From Novosphingobium album (ex Hu et al. 2023) (GTDB taxonomy: Bacteria; Pseudomonadota; Alphaproteobacteria; Sphingomonadales; Sphingomonadaceae), in assembly GCF_022832385.1 (NCBI RefSeq), contig NZ_JALHLE010000001.1:62001-126000 (forward strand): a DNA stretch of 64,000 nt, given 5' to 3'. The position numbers and the translations under genes were made by a program. Positions 41,460 to 50,949 of this stretch are shown one piece after another. Numbering within the stretch: position 1 is the first letter of the stretch; every line of letters starts with the position of its first letter. The notes under the pieces are model-generated. The model was not told the DNA's origin and searched no databases. It was given only the letters and a program-made list of their open reading frames with translations.

Positions 41460-43256
41460 ATGATCGAAGGACTCGCCGCCAGTTCACCTGCCGTGATGGG
41501 CGTACTGCTGCTCCTTCTGTTTTTGGCTTTTGCATTCGAGCTGGCTGCTCCCGAAGTCGTCGCACTGGTGCTGGTCGCCGTCCTGCTCGTGCTGGGTATC
41601 ATTGCGACAGACGACGTTCTTGCCGCCATGGGGAACCCGGCCCCGCTGACGATCGTGTGCATGTTCATCATCTCTTCCGCGATGGTTCGCACCGGTGCAC
41701 TCGATTTTCTGGCGATGCGCATCACCGGCATCGGCAAGACCCGCCCGGTGTTCTCGATTGCCGTCTTTCTGGCAGTGATCGCGGCAATGTCCGCCTTTAC
41801 GAACAACACGCCGCTCGTGATGATGATGATCCCGGTCGGCATGACGCTGGCCAAGGAACTGGGCATCTCTCCGTCCAAGATCCTGATGCCGGTATCCTTT
41901 GCCGCAGTGCTGGGCGGCACGGTAACGCTGCTGGGTACCTCGACCAACATTCTCGTCGATGGTGTAGCCCGCAAGGCCGGTCTCGCCCCCTTCTCGATCT
42001 TCGAAATCGCCCCGGTCGGCCTGATCGTCGCGGTGACGGGCGTCATCTGGCTCACCCTGTCGCACCGGCTGCTTCCCGTGCGCGACACCGTGGCCGGCCT
42101 TTCGTCTGCAAGCGACAACAAACGCTTCGTCGTTTCGGTCTTTATCGAGGCCGGATCGCCCTACATCGGCCAGGACCCGCGTGAAATCGACCTGTTCGCC
42201 CGGCCCGAGCGCCGCCTTGTTGACGTGCTGCGCGGCGACAAGTCCCTGCGGCGCGATTTCAGCCGGTACCCGCTGGAAGAAGGCGACATTCTGGTCATGC
42301 GCACGTCGGCCAGTGACGTCATCACGATCAAGGAGCATGGCCAGCACGCCCTGACCGCCGCTTCCACCACCGATCCGCACCTCGTCCAGCTTTCGACCCG
42401 CAATTCGGTCATGGTCGAGACCCTGCTCGCGCCCGGCGCGGAAATGATCGGCCACACTCTGGCGGACCTGCGCCTGCGCCGCCGCTACGGCGTCTATCCC
42501 ATCGCCTTGCACCGCAAGGGCACCAATCTCGAGGAACGCTACGAGACCGTGCCCCTGCAGGTGGGCGATACCGTTCTGATGGAAGGTGCGCCCGAAGACC
42601 TGCGCCGCCTTGTCGAAGACCAGCAACTGGTCAATATCGCCGAGCCCACCGCGCGCGGCTTCCGCCGGAACAAGGCGTGGATCGCGGTCGGCACGATGCT
42701 GGGCATCGTGATTGCCGCAGCATTCGACGTGATGCCACTGACAGGCCTTGCAGTGCTGGGCGTGGCAGTCGTGCTGGGAATGCGCTGCGTGGAACCGGAG
42801 GAAGCGTTCAAGTCCGTCGACTGGCGGATCATAGCGCTGATCGTCGCCATGCTCTCGATCGGCACGGCCCTGGAAAAGACCGGCATGGTCGAAGCCGTCG
42901 TCGGACTGGCCACGCCCTGGCTGGGCACCATGGGACCTTTCGCGGCATTGGTTGCCATCTATGTGCTCAGTCTGGTGCTGACCGAGCTGGTGACCAACAA
43001 CGCGGTCGCGGTAGTTGTAACGCCGATCGGCATCAGCCTGGCCCATGCCCTCCACGCCGATCCGCGCCCGTTCGCCGTGGCGGTGATGTTCGCGGCGTCC
43101 GCCAGCTTCCTCACCCCGATCGGCTACCAGACCAACACGCTGGTCTATGGTGCGGGCGGATACAAGTTTACCGACTTCTACCGCTACGGCTTCCCGCTGA
43201 CCTTGATTGTGTCAATCACCACGTTGATCATGATCCCCATCATCTGGCCGCTCTGA
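41460..43256 (+). CDS. SLC13/DASS-family anion permease with two TrkA-C (RCK) domains
   Basis: The 598-residue membrane protein has two blocks of transmembrane helices (about residues 1-205 and 400-598). Characteristic FTNNTPLVMMMIPVG and LTELVTNNAVAVVVTPIG segments mark the ion-binding helix hairpins. Between them lie two TrkA-C domains (about residues 215-290 and 310-395). This is the sodium:sulfate or dicarboxylate symporter type with cytosolic RCK_C domains. The substrate is not fixed by sequence; sulfate, thiosulfate or C4 acids are candidates. The start at 41460 (MIEGLAAS) has GGAAAGG upstream; ATG 41427 is the alternative. Confidence 0.9.
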   Translation: MIEGLAASSPAVMGVLLLLLFLAFAFELAAPEVVALVLVAVLLVLGIIATDDVLAAMGNPAPLTIVCMFIISSAMVRTGALDFLAMRITGIGKTRPVFSIAVFLAVIAAMSAFTNNTPLVMMMIPVGMTLAKELGISPSKILMPVSFAAVLGGTVTLLGTSTNILVDGVARKAGLAPFSIFEIAPVGLIVAVTGVIWLTLSHRLLPVRDTVAGLSSASDNKRFVVSVFIEAGSPYIGQDPREIDLFARPERRLVDVLRGDKSLRRDFSRYPLEEGDILVMRTSASDVITIKEHGQHALTAASTTDPHLVQLSTRNSVMVETLLAPGAEMIGHTLADLRLRRRYGVYPIALHRKGTNLEERYETVPLQVGDTVLMEGAPEDLRRLVEDQQLVNIAEPTARGFRRNKAWIAVGTMLGIVIAAAFDVMPLTGLAVLGVAVVLGMRCVEPEEAFKSVDWRIIALIVAMLSIGTALEKTGMVEAVVGLATPWLGTMGPFAALVAIYVLSLVLTELVTNNAVAVVVTPIGISLAHALHADPRPFAVAVMFAASASFLTPIGYQTNTLVYGAGGYKFTDFYRYGFPLTLIVSITTLIMIPIIWPL

Positions 43257-43350
43257 TCCGCGCACGCGGGCATCGCTAAAGGACCGCTCCCTCTTGCCTT
43301 CCGCGTCCGTGCCCCCTAGCGGCTCGCGCGGAACGCAAAAGGAGTCGAAC

Positions 43351-44664
<1,314 letters not shown>

Positions 44665-44743
44665 ACTACGCCCCCTCTCTTCCCTTGCCTCCGATTCGCG
44701 CCTAGCATCCGGCCATTCCCCCGGAGAAAGAGCAGGAGGAAGA

Positions 44744-45097
44744 ATGCAGATCATCCGCACAGTCGCCTGGATCGCGCTGACCGCGATCCTGGTGGCGTTC
44801 ATCGCCATGAACTGGACGAAGGTGCCGGTGAACCTGTGGCCGCTCGAAGACGGCAACTACGTTCATTTCGAATGGCCGGTGGGCATTGTCGCCCTGCTGT
44901 TCTTCCTGCTCGGCATGGCCCCGCCCTGGCTCTACCTGCGCGCCGTGCGCTGGCGGATGAGCCGGCGGATCGCCAGCCTCGAAAATTCGCTCAGGGCCAG
45001 TTCCATGCCCTCGATCAATGCGCGCCCCGACAGCCCCTCCACAACGGGAGCAACGCCGCTTGAAGCGTCTTCAACCCCAAGCTCTCCGGAAGCCTGA
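44744..45097 (+). CDS. LapA-domain (DUF1049) small membrane protein
   Basis: The 117-residue product has two membrane helices (about 5-22 and 45-66, VGIVALLFFLLGMAPPWLYL), followed by a basic helix (RAVRWRMSRRIASLENSLR) and a Ser/Pro-rich tail. It matches the LapA/DUF1049 layout, whose E. coli member helps control lipopolysaccharide assembly. Since lpxD and lpxA are missing from their usual place in this genome segment, the role here may be different. Ribosome site GGAGG. It probably heads a unit with pyrF, 4 bases downstream. Confidence 0.85.
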   Translation: MQIIRTVAWIALTAILVAFIAMNWTKVPVNLWPLEDGNYVHFEWPVGIVALLFFLLGMAPPWLYLRAVRWRMSRRIASLENSLRASSMPSINARPDSPSTTGATPLEASSTPSSPEA

Positions 45098-45101
45098 ACC
45101 A

Positions 45102-45779
45102 ATGAACCACAATCCCGTCTTTCTTGCTCTCGACCTGCCCCGCCTCGACTCCGCCGAGGCGCTTGCTCGAAAGGTCGCGGGCCATATCGGCGGGATCAAG
45201 CTGGGGCTCGAATTCTTCTGCGCCCATGGCCACCACGGCGTGCACGAACTCCACAAGCTTGGCCTGCCGATATTCCTCGATCTCAAGCTCCACGACATTC
45301 CGAACACCGTGGCTGCCGCGATGCAGGCGATCCATGTGCTCGAACCGGCGATCGTCACGGTCCATGCCGCAGGCGGACGCGCGATGATGGAGGATGCCAA
45401 GGCAGCCGCAGGCGAGAACACCAAGGTTGTCGCCGTCACCGTTCTGACCAGCCTCGATGACGACGATCTCACCGCCATCGGCGTGAAGGCCGATCCGGCA
45501 GAGCAGGCTCTCCGCCTCGCCGACCTGGCCCATTCGGCCGGGCTCGACGGCATCGTGTGCTCGGGCCACGAAGTCGGCGCGATCCACAAGCAGTGGAAGG
45601 ACGGATACTTCGTCGTTCCCGGGCTGCGTCCCGCAGAAGGTGGCAACGGCGATCAGAAACGCATCGTCACTCCGCGCCAGGCTCGCGACGCAGGCGCCAG
45701 CGTGCTGGTGATCGGCCGCCCGATCAGCCGCGCGGAAGATCCGCTGGCCGCAGCAAAGGCCATCGAAGCGACGCTCTGA
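45102..45779 (+). CDS. pyrF: Orotidine 5'-phosphate decarboxylase
   Basis: PyrF converts OMP to UMP. The 225-residue TIM-barrel protein starts MNHNPVFLALDLPRLD and has the catalytic FLDLKLHDIPNT motif (Asp-Lys-x-x-Asp network), VTVLTSLDDDDL, and the C-terminal GASVLVIGRPI phosphate-binding loop. It follows the LapA-domain gene after 4 bases. Confidence 0.96.
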   Translation: MNHNPVFLALDLPRLDSAEALARKVAGHIGGIKLGLEFFCAHGHHGVHELHKLGLPIFLDLKLHDIPNTVAAAMQAIHVLEPAIVTVHAAGGRAMMEDAKAAAGENTKVVAVTVLTSLDDDDLTAIGVKADPAEQALRLADLAHSAGLDGIVCSGHEVGAIHKQWKDGYFVVPGLRPAEGGNGDQKRIVTPRQARDAGASVLVIGRPISRAEDPLAAAKAIEATL

Positions 45780-45851
45780 TCCCGGGTTCAGCCTGCGGCA
45801 ACCTCATGCATTCCAGACCGTTGGTCAGAGTGTGACAAAGGAGGATGCCCG

Positions 45852-46604
45852 ATGACATCGAAGAGACTTGCCTGCGCCCTGGCGCTTGCCCTGCCGCTGG
45901 CCGCGCCCGGCGCCGCCTCCGCGCAGACTGCCGCTTCGGTGCTGATGGAACAGGGCCACACTCTGCTGGCCATCGATGCGCAAGGCACTTCGACCCGTGA
46001 ACCCGACATGGCAACCTTCTCAGCCGGCGTCACGACGCGCGGCCAGACTGCAAGCGCCGCGCTGGCGGAAAACGCCGCGCGGATGAACAAGGTCTTTGCA
46101 GCGCTCAAGCGGGCCGGAATTGCCGACAAGGACATCCAGACCCGCAACCTTTCGATCAACCCCGTCTATTCGCAACCAGTGCGTCAACCCGACGGCAGCT
46201 ATAGCGACGAACAGCGCCGGATCGTGTCTTACGAAGCCAGCAATCAGGTCAGCGTGCGCCAGCGCAAGCTGGACGACTACGGCAAGGTGATTGACGCTCT
46301 TGTTTCGACTGGAGCCAATCAGGTCAACGGCCCGGAATTCACACTGTCACAGCCCGAAGCAGCACAGGACGAAGCGCGCACGGCCGCCGTGAAGGAGGCC
46401 CGCCGCCGCGCCGACCTCTATGCACAGGCAGCCGGGTTGCACGTCGTCCGCATCCTCTCGATCACCGAATCGGGGGGCTACAGCCCGCGGATCACGGTCA
46501 CCGCTGCCAAGAGAATGATGGCCGAGGCAGCCCCTTCTCCGGTTGCGGCAGGTGAAGTGGACGTTCAGGTCAACCTCAACGTAAGGTTCGAACTGGCGCC
46601 CTGA
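45852..46604 (+). CDS. SIMPL-domain (DUF541) exported protein
   Basis: The 250-residue product has a signal peptide ending near GAASA-QTA. The SIMPL domain follows: IDAQGTSTREPDMATFSAGVTT at the N-terminus, KRAGIADKDIQTRNLSINPVYS in the middle, and a C-terminal DVQVNLNVRFELAP strand. SIMPL proteins are periplasmic or membrane-attached oligomers (the E. coli relative is YggE); the function is not settled, with links to oxidative stress suggested. Strong ribosome site AAAGGAGG. Confidence 0.88.
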   Translation: MTSKRLACALALALPLAAPGAASAQTAASVLMEQGHTLLAIDAQGTSTREPDMATFSAGVTTRGQTASAALAENAARMNKVFAALKRAGIADKDIQTRNLSINPVYSQPVRQPDGSYSDEQRRIVSYEASNQVSVRQRKLDDYGKVIDALVSTGANQVNGPEFTLSQPEAAQDEARTAAVKEARRRADLYAQAAGLHVVRILSITESGGYSPRITVTAAKRMMAEAAPSPVAAGEVDVQVNLNVRFELAP

Positions 46605-46611
46605 GAGCTTC

Positions 46612-47034
46612 TCAGTTCAGCATCATTTCCTGCGACTGGATGTCGTACCCCATCAGCGTGAGCTTGCCCCCGTCACCCTTGCGGTAGACGAACTGCTCGG
46701 TGCCGGTCCCCTTCTCGAACGTCGTCTGCATGGTCAGGGTCAGGAATGTGCCGCCGGTGGTGGCCTCGGCGTTCCAGCCTACCTGCTTGCTGCCCCTGAC
46801 CGTGCCCAGCTTGCGGTGGACGGCATCGAGCAGCTTGCCAAAGCGGTCGCGCGTGGTCGCCTTGTGCAGTTCGGGATCGCCGTTGGTCCACAGGCCTTGC
46901 CATTGCCCGGCATCCAGAGCCGCATGGAATTGACCGACTTCGGCGGACGCATCCTGAAAGGACTGCTTCACGCCGCACCCGCCAAGCATTGCAGCGGCCG
47001 CGAATAACATTAGATAGCGCGCCAGACGGTTCAT
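46612..47034 (-). CDS. Small lipoprotein, DUF4019-like
   Basis: The 140-residue product has a lipoprotein signal with lipobox (AMLGGC) and a compact domain: HAALDAGQWQGLWTNGDPELHKATTRDRFGKLLDAVHRKLGTV and a beta-rich C-terminus with TFEKGTGTEQFVYRK. The pattern looks like DUF4019, whose members are exported proteins of unknown function. It converges on the SIMPL gene with a 7-base gap and is divergent from trpF. Assignment is by eye. Confidence 0.72.
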   Translation of the reverse strand: MNRLARYLMLFAAAAMLGGCGVKQSFQDASAEVGQFHAALDAGQWQGLWTNGDPELHKATTRDRFGKLLDAVHRKLGTVRGSKQVGWNAEATTGGTFLTLTMQTTFEKGTGTEQFVYRKGDGGKLTLMGYDIQSQEMMLN

Positions 47035-47085
47035 CCCGGTCCCTCTCTCGAACGTGCGGACCGCAATCTAGGCGAGAACGCACCG

Positions 47086-47727
47086 ATGCCAACACCGGCG
47101 ATCAAGATTTGCGGCATCAGCACACCCGAAGCACTGGAAGCGACGATCCGGGCACGAGCCGACTATGCCGGCTTCGTGTTCTTCGCCAGAAGTCCGCGCA
47201 ATGTCTCGCCCACGCAGGCCGCCGACCTCGGCGCCCGTGCGCAGGGCCGCATCAGGCGCGTGGGGCTCTTCGTCGATGCCGATGATTCCACAATCGCCGA
47301 AGCCGTGGATGCCGCCGGGCTCGACGTGTTGCAGTTGCACGGCAGGGAAACGCCCGAACGCGCCGCGCAGCTTCGCTCGCGCTTCGGGATTCCCGTCTGG
47401 AAGGCCATGGCCATCGCCAGCATCGGTGATGTGGCGCGCGCTCATGCCTATGCCGGTGCCGCCGACCTCATGCTGTTCGATGCCAAGACGCCGACCGGAG
47501 CCCTCCCCGGCGGCATGGGGCTCAGCTTCGACTGGAGCCTCGTCGCGCACTGGAACGGCCCGCTCAAATGGGGCCTTGCCGGGGGCCTGACAGCCGGGAA
47601 TGTCGGCCATGCCATCGCTCTTACCGGGGCACCGCTGGTCGATACATCCTCAGGCGTGGAAAGCGCGCCGGGCATGAAAGACCTCGACAGGATCGCCGCC
47701 TTCTGCACGGCCGTGCGCGCCGCATAA
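47086..47727 (+). CDS. trpF: Phosphoribosylanthranilate isomerase
   Basis: TrpF carries out the Amadori step in tryptophan synthesis. The 213-residue TIM-barrel protein has IKICGISTPEALEA with the catalytic Cys at its N-terminus, ADYAGFVFFARSPRNVS, VLQLHGRETPE, LFDAKTPTGALPGG with the catalytic Asp, and GGLTAGNVGHAIAL plus VDTSSGVESAPGMKD at the phosphate-binding end. In this window trpB follows only after a separate gene on the opposite strand. Confidence 0.97.
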   Translation: MPTPAIKICGISTPEALEATIRARADYAGFVFFARSPRNVSPTQAADLGARAQGRIRRVGLFVDADDSTIAEAVDAAGLDVLQLHGRETPERAAQLRSRFGIPVWKAMAIASIGDVARAHAYAGAADLMLFDAKTPTGALPGGMGLSFDWSLVAHWNGPLKWGLAGGLTAGNVGHAIALTGAPLVDTSSGVESAPGMKDLDRIAAFCTAVRAA

Positions 47728-47766
47728 AAAAGGCGGCCCGCATGAAGCGGACCGCCCTCCTTTTCC
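47726..47766. terminator. Shared terminator between convergent trpF and beta-barrel gene
   Basis: AAAAAAGGCGGCCCGC (47726 onward) pairs imperfectly with AGCGGACCGCC, with A-runs before and CCTTTT after it. This lets it work for both converging genes. One base pair in the stem is mismatched. Confidence 0.8.
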
Positions 47767-47783
47767 GGACTCGGTGTACCGGA

Positions 47784-48251
47784 TCAGAACTTCACGCCCA
47801 GACCGACAAGACCGAGGTCGGCGTCCGGGGTGTTATCACCGACCAGCAGATGCTGGTATTCGGCCTTCACAAAGTAGCGCGAACCGAGATCCTGCTGCAG
47901 ACCGCCACCAACGCCGACGGCGCTGTTGCAGTATCGGCAGGACTTGGACTGCCAGCTGGCCAGGGCATAGGCCTTCGTCGTGGGCAGAACCTTGGCACCG
48001 ACGCGGCCACCCACACCCCAGGTAACGCGGGTGTTGCTGGTCAGAACCTTGTCTGCCGAACCCTGAACACCCGCGAAGAACTTGTCGCCGAGATCGTAGT
48101 CGTAACCGGCGGCAATGCCCGCGATCGCTTCTGTATCTCCGTTATTCCAGATGACGCCGCCGCGAGTCTCCACGCGGGTCTCATTGGCAAGTGCCGGAGT
48201 GGCCAGCACGGCCGCGGCAGCCGCGGCAAGCGAGACGATGGCAATACGCAT
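47784..48251 (-). CDS. Small outer-membrane beta-barrel protein
   Basis: The 155-residue product has a signal peptide (AAAAAAVLATPALA-NET) and then alternating short beta strands with Tyr and Gly: VETRGGVIWNNGDTEAIAGIAAGYDYDLGDKFFAGVQ, shown in part, and YFVKAEYQHLLVGDN. It ends in GLGVKF, the terminal aromatic that BamA recognises. Two close cysteines (SCRYC) are unusual for such barrels. It is an OmpA/porin-like 8-strand barrel by appearance. It lies opposite to the flanking trp genes. Confidence 0.82.
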   Translation of the reverse strand: MRIAIVSLAAAAAAVLATPALANETRVETRGGVIWNNGDTEAIAGIAAGYDYDLGDKFFAGVQGSADKVLTSNTRVTWGVGGRVGAKVLPTTKAYALASWQSKSCRYCNSAVGVGGGLQQDLGSRYFVKAEYQHLLVGDNTPDADLGLVGLGVKF

Positions 48252-48619
48252 ATTCGATACTCCAGATTGTTATCCCGGATCACCAGGACACCATCCGGCT
48301 AGGCCCGCCACGCTTGCCGCCAAGTGAACCAATCGAGGCCATTTCGAGGCAAATCTCTGCGCCATTATGACAATTGATGACAATGATGAAATATTTGCAT
48401 TTAAACGATAATTTCCGTCATTTCGACGCATTTCATTGTTACTGTTCAGTATCTGGAAAGGGAGCTCGCAGCGCTCCTCAGTCAAGCCCCAGATGAGACG
48501 GTTGCAGGCAAAGGAAAGACATCCGGAGCATGGCCTGCGGCCACCGCACGGCGGCTGGCTTGCCGGACTGTACAAAGCCGCTCTGGACAAGCGTCGGACC
48601 CTCTGCCAAGCGCGCGGAC
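48252..48619. promoter_or_regulatory. 368-base divergent region upstream of the beta-barrel gene and trpB
   Basis: No gene is supported. The segment 48361-48450 is AT-rich. It has a direct repeat ATGACAAT at 48367-48374 and 48377-48384 (exactly one helical turn apart) with a related ATGAAATA just after. A degenerate inverted copy (ATTTCATTGT, 48430-48439) lies further on. Ten-base-spaced repeats are typical of OmpR-like response regulator sites. trpB begins at 48620. Confidence 0.5.
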
Positions 48620-49861
48620 ATGACTGCCCAACCGCCTGTGAACAGCCTGCGCTCGCTGCCCGACGACTCCGGCCACTTCGGCCAGTTCGGCGGACGATAT
48701 GTCGCGGAAACGCTGATGCCGCTCATTCTCGATCTCGAGAAGGAATACCGCAAGGCTCAGGACGATCCGGCATTCTGGGCCGAGTTCGACGCGCTGATGA
48801 AGGATTTCGTCGGCCGCCCGAGCCCGCTCTATTATGCCCCGCGCATGACGGAGCACTTCCGCGAGGCCGCTCCCGCCGGGAAGGGCCCGAAGATCTACTT
48901 CAAGCGCGAAGAGCTCAATCACACCGGCGCGCACAAGATCAACAACTGCATCGGCCAGATCCTGCTCGCCCTGCGCATGGGCAAGACCAAGATCATCGCC
49001 GAAACCGGCGCGGGCCAGCACGGCGTGGCCACGGCCACGGTCGCCGCGCGCTTTGGCCTCGAATGCAAGATCTTCATGGGCGCAACCGACGTCGAGCGGC
49101 AGAAGCCCAACGTCTTCCGCATGAAGCTGCTCGGCGCCGAAGTCATCCCGGTAAAGAGCGGTGCGATGACGCTCAAGGACGCGATGAACGACGCGCTGCG
49201 CCACTGGGTCGCGAACGTCCACGACACCTTCTACATCATCGGCACCGCAGCGGGCCCGCACCCCTACCCCGAGCTGGTCCGCGACTTCCAGAGCGTGATC
49301 GGCAAGGAAACGCGCGAACAAATCATGGAAAAGGAAGGCCGCCTGCCCGACATGCTGGTGGCGGCCGTGGGCGGCGGCTCCAATGCGATCGGCCTGTTCC
49401 ACCCGTTCCTCGACGATCCCGATGTCGCCATGACCGGGATCGAGGCGGCCGGGCACGGCATCGAGAGCGGCCAGCACGCGGCCAGCCTCACCGGCGGCGG
49501 CCCCGGCATCCTTCATGGCAACAAGACCTATCTGCTGCAGGACGAGGACGGCCAGATCACCGAGGCCCACTCGATCAGCGCGGGTCTCGATTATCCGGGC
49601 ATCGGCCCCGAACACTCGTGGCTCTACGAAAGCGGCCGCGTCCGCTACGTGCCGATCACCGACGATCAGGCGCTGGAAGCCTTCACGCTGTGCTGCTCGC
49701 TGGAGGGTATCATCCCAGCGCTCGAAAGCGCACACGCCCTGGCCGCCCTGCCCCAGGTCACTGCCGAAATGGATGAGGACAAGATCCTCGTCGTCAATGT
49801 GTCGGGACGCGGAGACAAGGACATCTTCACCGTCGCCGACGCACTTGGGGTGGAATTGTGA
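48620..49861 (+). CDS. trpB: Tryptophan synthase beta subunit
   Basis: TrpB condenses indole and serine using pyridoxal phosphate. The 413-residue protein starts [32 protein letters not shown] and has the PLP lysine K106 in [10 protein letters not shown], the [14 protein letters not shown] segment, the phosphate-cup GGGSNAIG, and [14 protein letters not shown]. It overlaps a cupin gene by 4 bases (GTGA). ATG 48620 was chosen because it fits family length; the frame is open upstream. Confidence 0.97.
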   Translation: MTAQPPVNSLRSLPDDSGHFGQFGGRYVAETLMPLILDLEKEYRKAQDDPAFWAEFDALMKDFVGRPSPLYYAPRMTEHFREAAPAGKGPKIYFKREELNHTGAHKINNCIGQILLALRMGKTKIIAETGAGQHGVATATVAARFGLECKIFMGATDVERQKPNVFRMKLLGAEVIPVKSGAMTLKDAMNDALRHWVANVHDTFYIIGTAAGPHPYPELVRDFQSVIGKETREQIMEKEGRLPDMLVAAVGGGSNAIGLFHPFLDDPDVAMTGIEAAGHGIESGQHAASLTGGGPGILHGNKTYLLQDEDGQITEAHSISAGLDYPGIGPEHSWLYESGRVRYVPITDDQALEAFTLCCSLEGIIPALESAHALAALPQVTAEMDEDKILVVNVSGRGDKDIFTVADALGVEL

Positions 49862-50169
49862 AGAAATTTCGCGCCTCGGAATTTGTCGCCGAACAAGCCT
49901 GGGGCAGCGTCCTGCTCGCCGATTTTGAAGACGTCACCGTCAAGCTCCATTGGACGGATCAGCCTTATCGCTGGCACGCCAACACCGGACGGGAAGTGTT
50001 TACTGTCCTGGATGGATGCGTGGACATGCACGTGCGCGAGAATGGCCAGGAAAACATCCTGAGGCTGGAAGCCGGTGACGGTGTCAGCGTCGAACCCGGC
50101 GATGAACACGTCGCGCATCCGCGTGGCCCAGCCCGCATCCTTGTCGTGGAACGAAAAGACAGCGAATGA
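49858..50169 (+). CDS. Small cupin-fold protein between trpB and trpA
   Basis: The 103-residue product has one cupin barrel: [19 protein letters not shown] matches motif 1 with incomplete metal ligands, and [18 protein letters not shown] matches motif 2. Start GTG 49858 overlaps the trpB stop, and its own stop overlaps trpA by 4 bases, so all three are probably translated as one coupled unit. No enzyme activity is implied by the sequence; a role in the tryptophan pathway is inferred from position only. Confidence 0.82.
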   Translation: MKKFRASEFVAEQAWGSVLLADFEDVTVKLHWTDQPYRWHANTGREVFTVLDGCVDMHVRENGQENILRLEAGDGVSVEPGDEHVAHPRGPARILVVERKDSE

Positions 50170-50942
50170 CCCGCTTCGAAACCACCTTTGCCAAAGGCCC
50201 CGCTCTTGTCTGCTTCATCACCGGGGGGGACGGCGACACCGCCGCCAATCTCGACGCGCTCGTCGAAGGTGGCGCCGATGTGATCGAGTTGGGGATGCCC
50301 TTTACCGATCCCATGGCCGACGGCCCGGCGATCCAGGAAGCCAATATCCGCAGCCTCGGCAAGGGCACGCGCACGGCCGACATCTTCCGCATGGCCACCG
50401 AGTTCCGCGCGCGCCACTCGCACGTGCCGCTGGTGCTGATGGGCTATGCCAACCCGATGACGATCCGCGGCCCAGAATGGTTCGCCGCCGAATGCCAGAA
50501 GGCAGGCGTGGACGGCGTGATCTGCGTCGACATTCCGCCCGAGGAAGACGCCGCACTTGGCCCGGCCCTGCGCGACGCGGGCGTATCGCTGATCCGCCTT
50601 GCGACCCCGACCACCGATGCCGCACGGCTGCCCGCCGTGCTCGAAGGCTCGTCGGGCTTCCTCTACTACGTCTCGGTCGCGGGGATCACCGGCATGCAGC
50701 AAGCCGCGCAGGCCTCGATCGAGGATGCGGTTGCCAGACTCAAGGCCGCTTCGGACATCCCCGTCGCGGTCGGCTTTGGTGTGCGCACGCCTGAACAGGC
50801 GAGCAAGATCGCCAGGGTGGCGGACGGCGTCGTGGTCGGCTCGGCTTTCGTCGATCTGATCAAGCAGCATGGCGACAAGGCCGCCGGTCCGCTCAAGGAA
50901 CTGACCTCGGCCCTCGCCGAAGCGGTGCATTCCGCACGCTGA
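50166..50942 (+). CDS. trpA: Tryptophan synthase alpha subunit
   Basis: TrpA cleaves indole-3-glycerol phosphate to indole. The 258-residue TIM barrel has CFITGGDGDTAANLDALVEGGADVIELGMPFTDPMADGP (shown in part), with the catalytic Glu in IELG and the Asp in FTDPMADG, VLMGYANPMTIRG, and GFGVRTPEQASK. It is coupled to the cupin gene. folC follows after 7 bases, where accD is usual in related genomes. Confidence 0.97.
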   Translation: MTRFETTFAKGPALVCFITGGDGDTAANLDALVEGGADVIELGMPFTDPMADGPAIQEANIRSLGKGTRTADIFRMATEFRARHSHVPLVLMGYANPMTIRGPEWFAAECQKAGVDGVICVDIPPEEDAALGPALRDAGVSLIRLATPTTDAARLPAVLEGSSGFLYYVSVAGITGMQQAAQASIEDAVARLKAASDIPVAVGFGVRTPEQASKIARVADGVVVGSAFVDLIKQHGDKAAGPLKELTSALAEAVHSAR

Positions 50943-50949
50943 GCGCCCC

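Noticed and set aside
41484-43055. Minus-strand open frame (523 codons) opposite the SLC13 gene
   Set aside because: Translation is a His/Gln/Asp/Arg-rich mirror of a membrane protein; no signature.
48436-49776. Plus-strand frame in another frame across trpB (446 codons, basic)
   Set aside because: It is a Arg/Pro/His-rich mirror of trpB with no signature.
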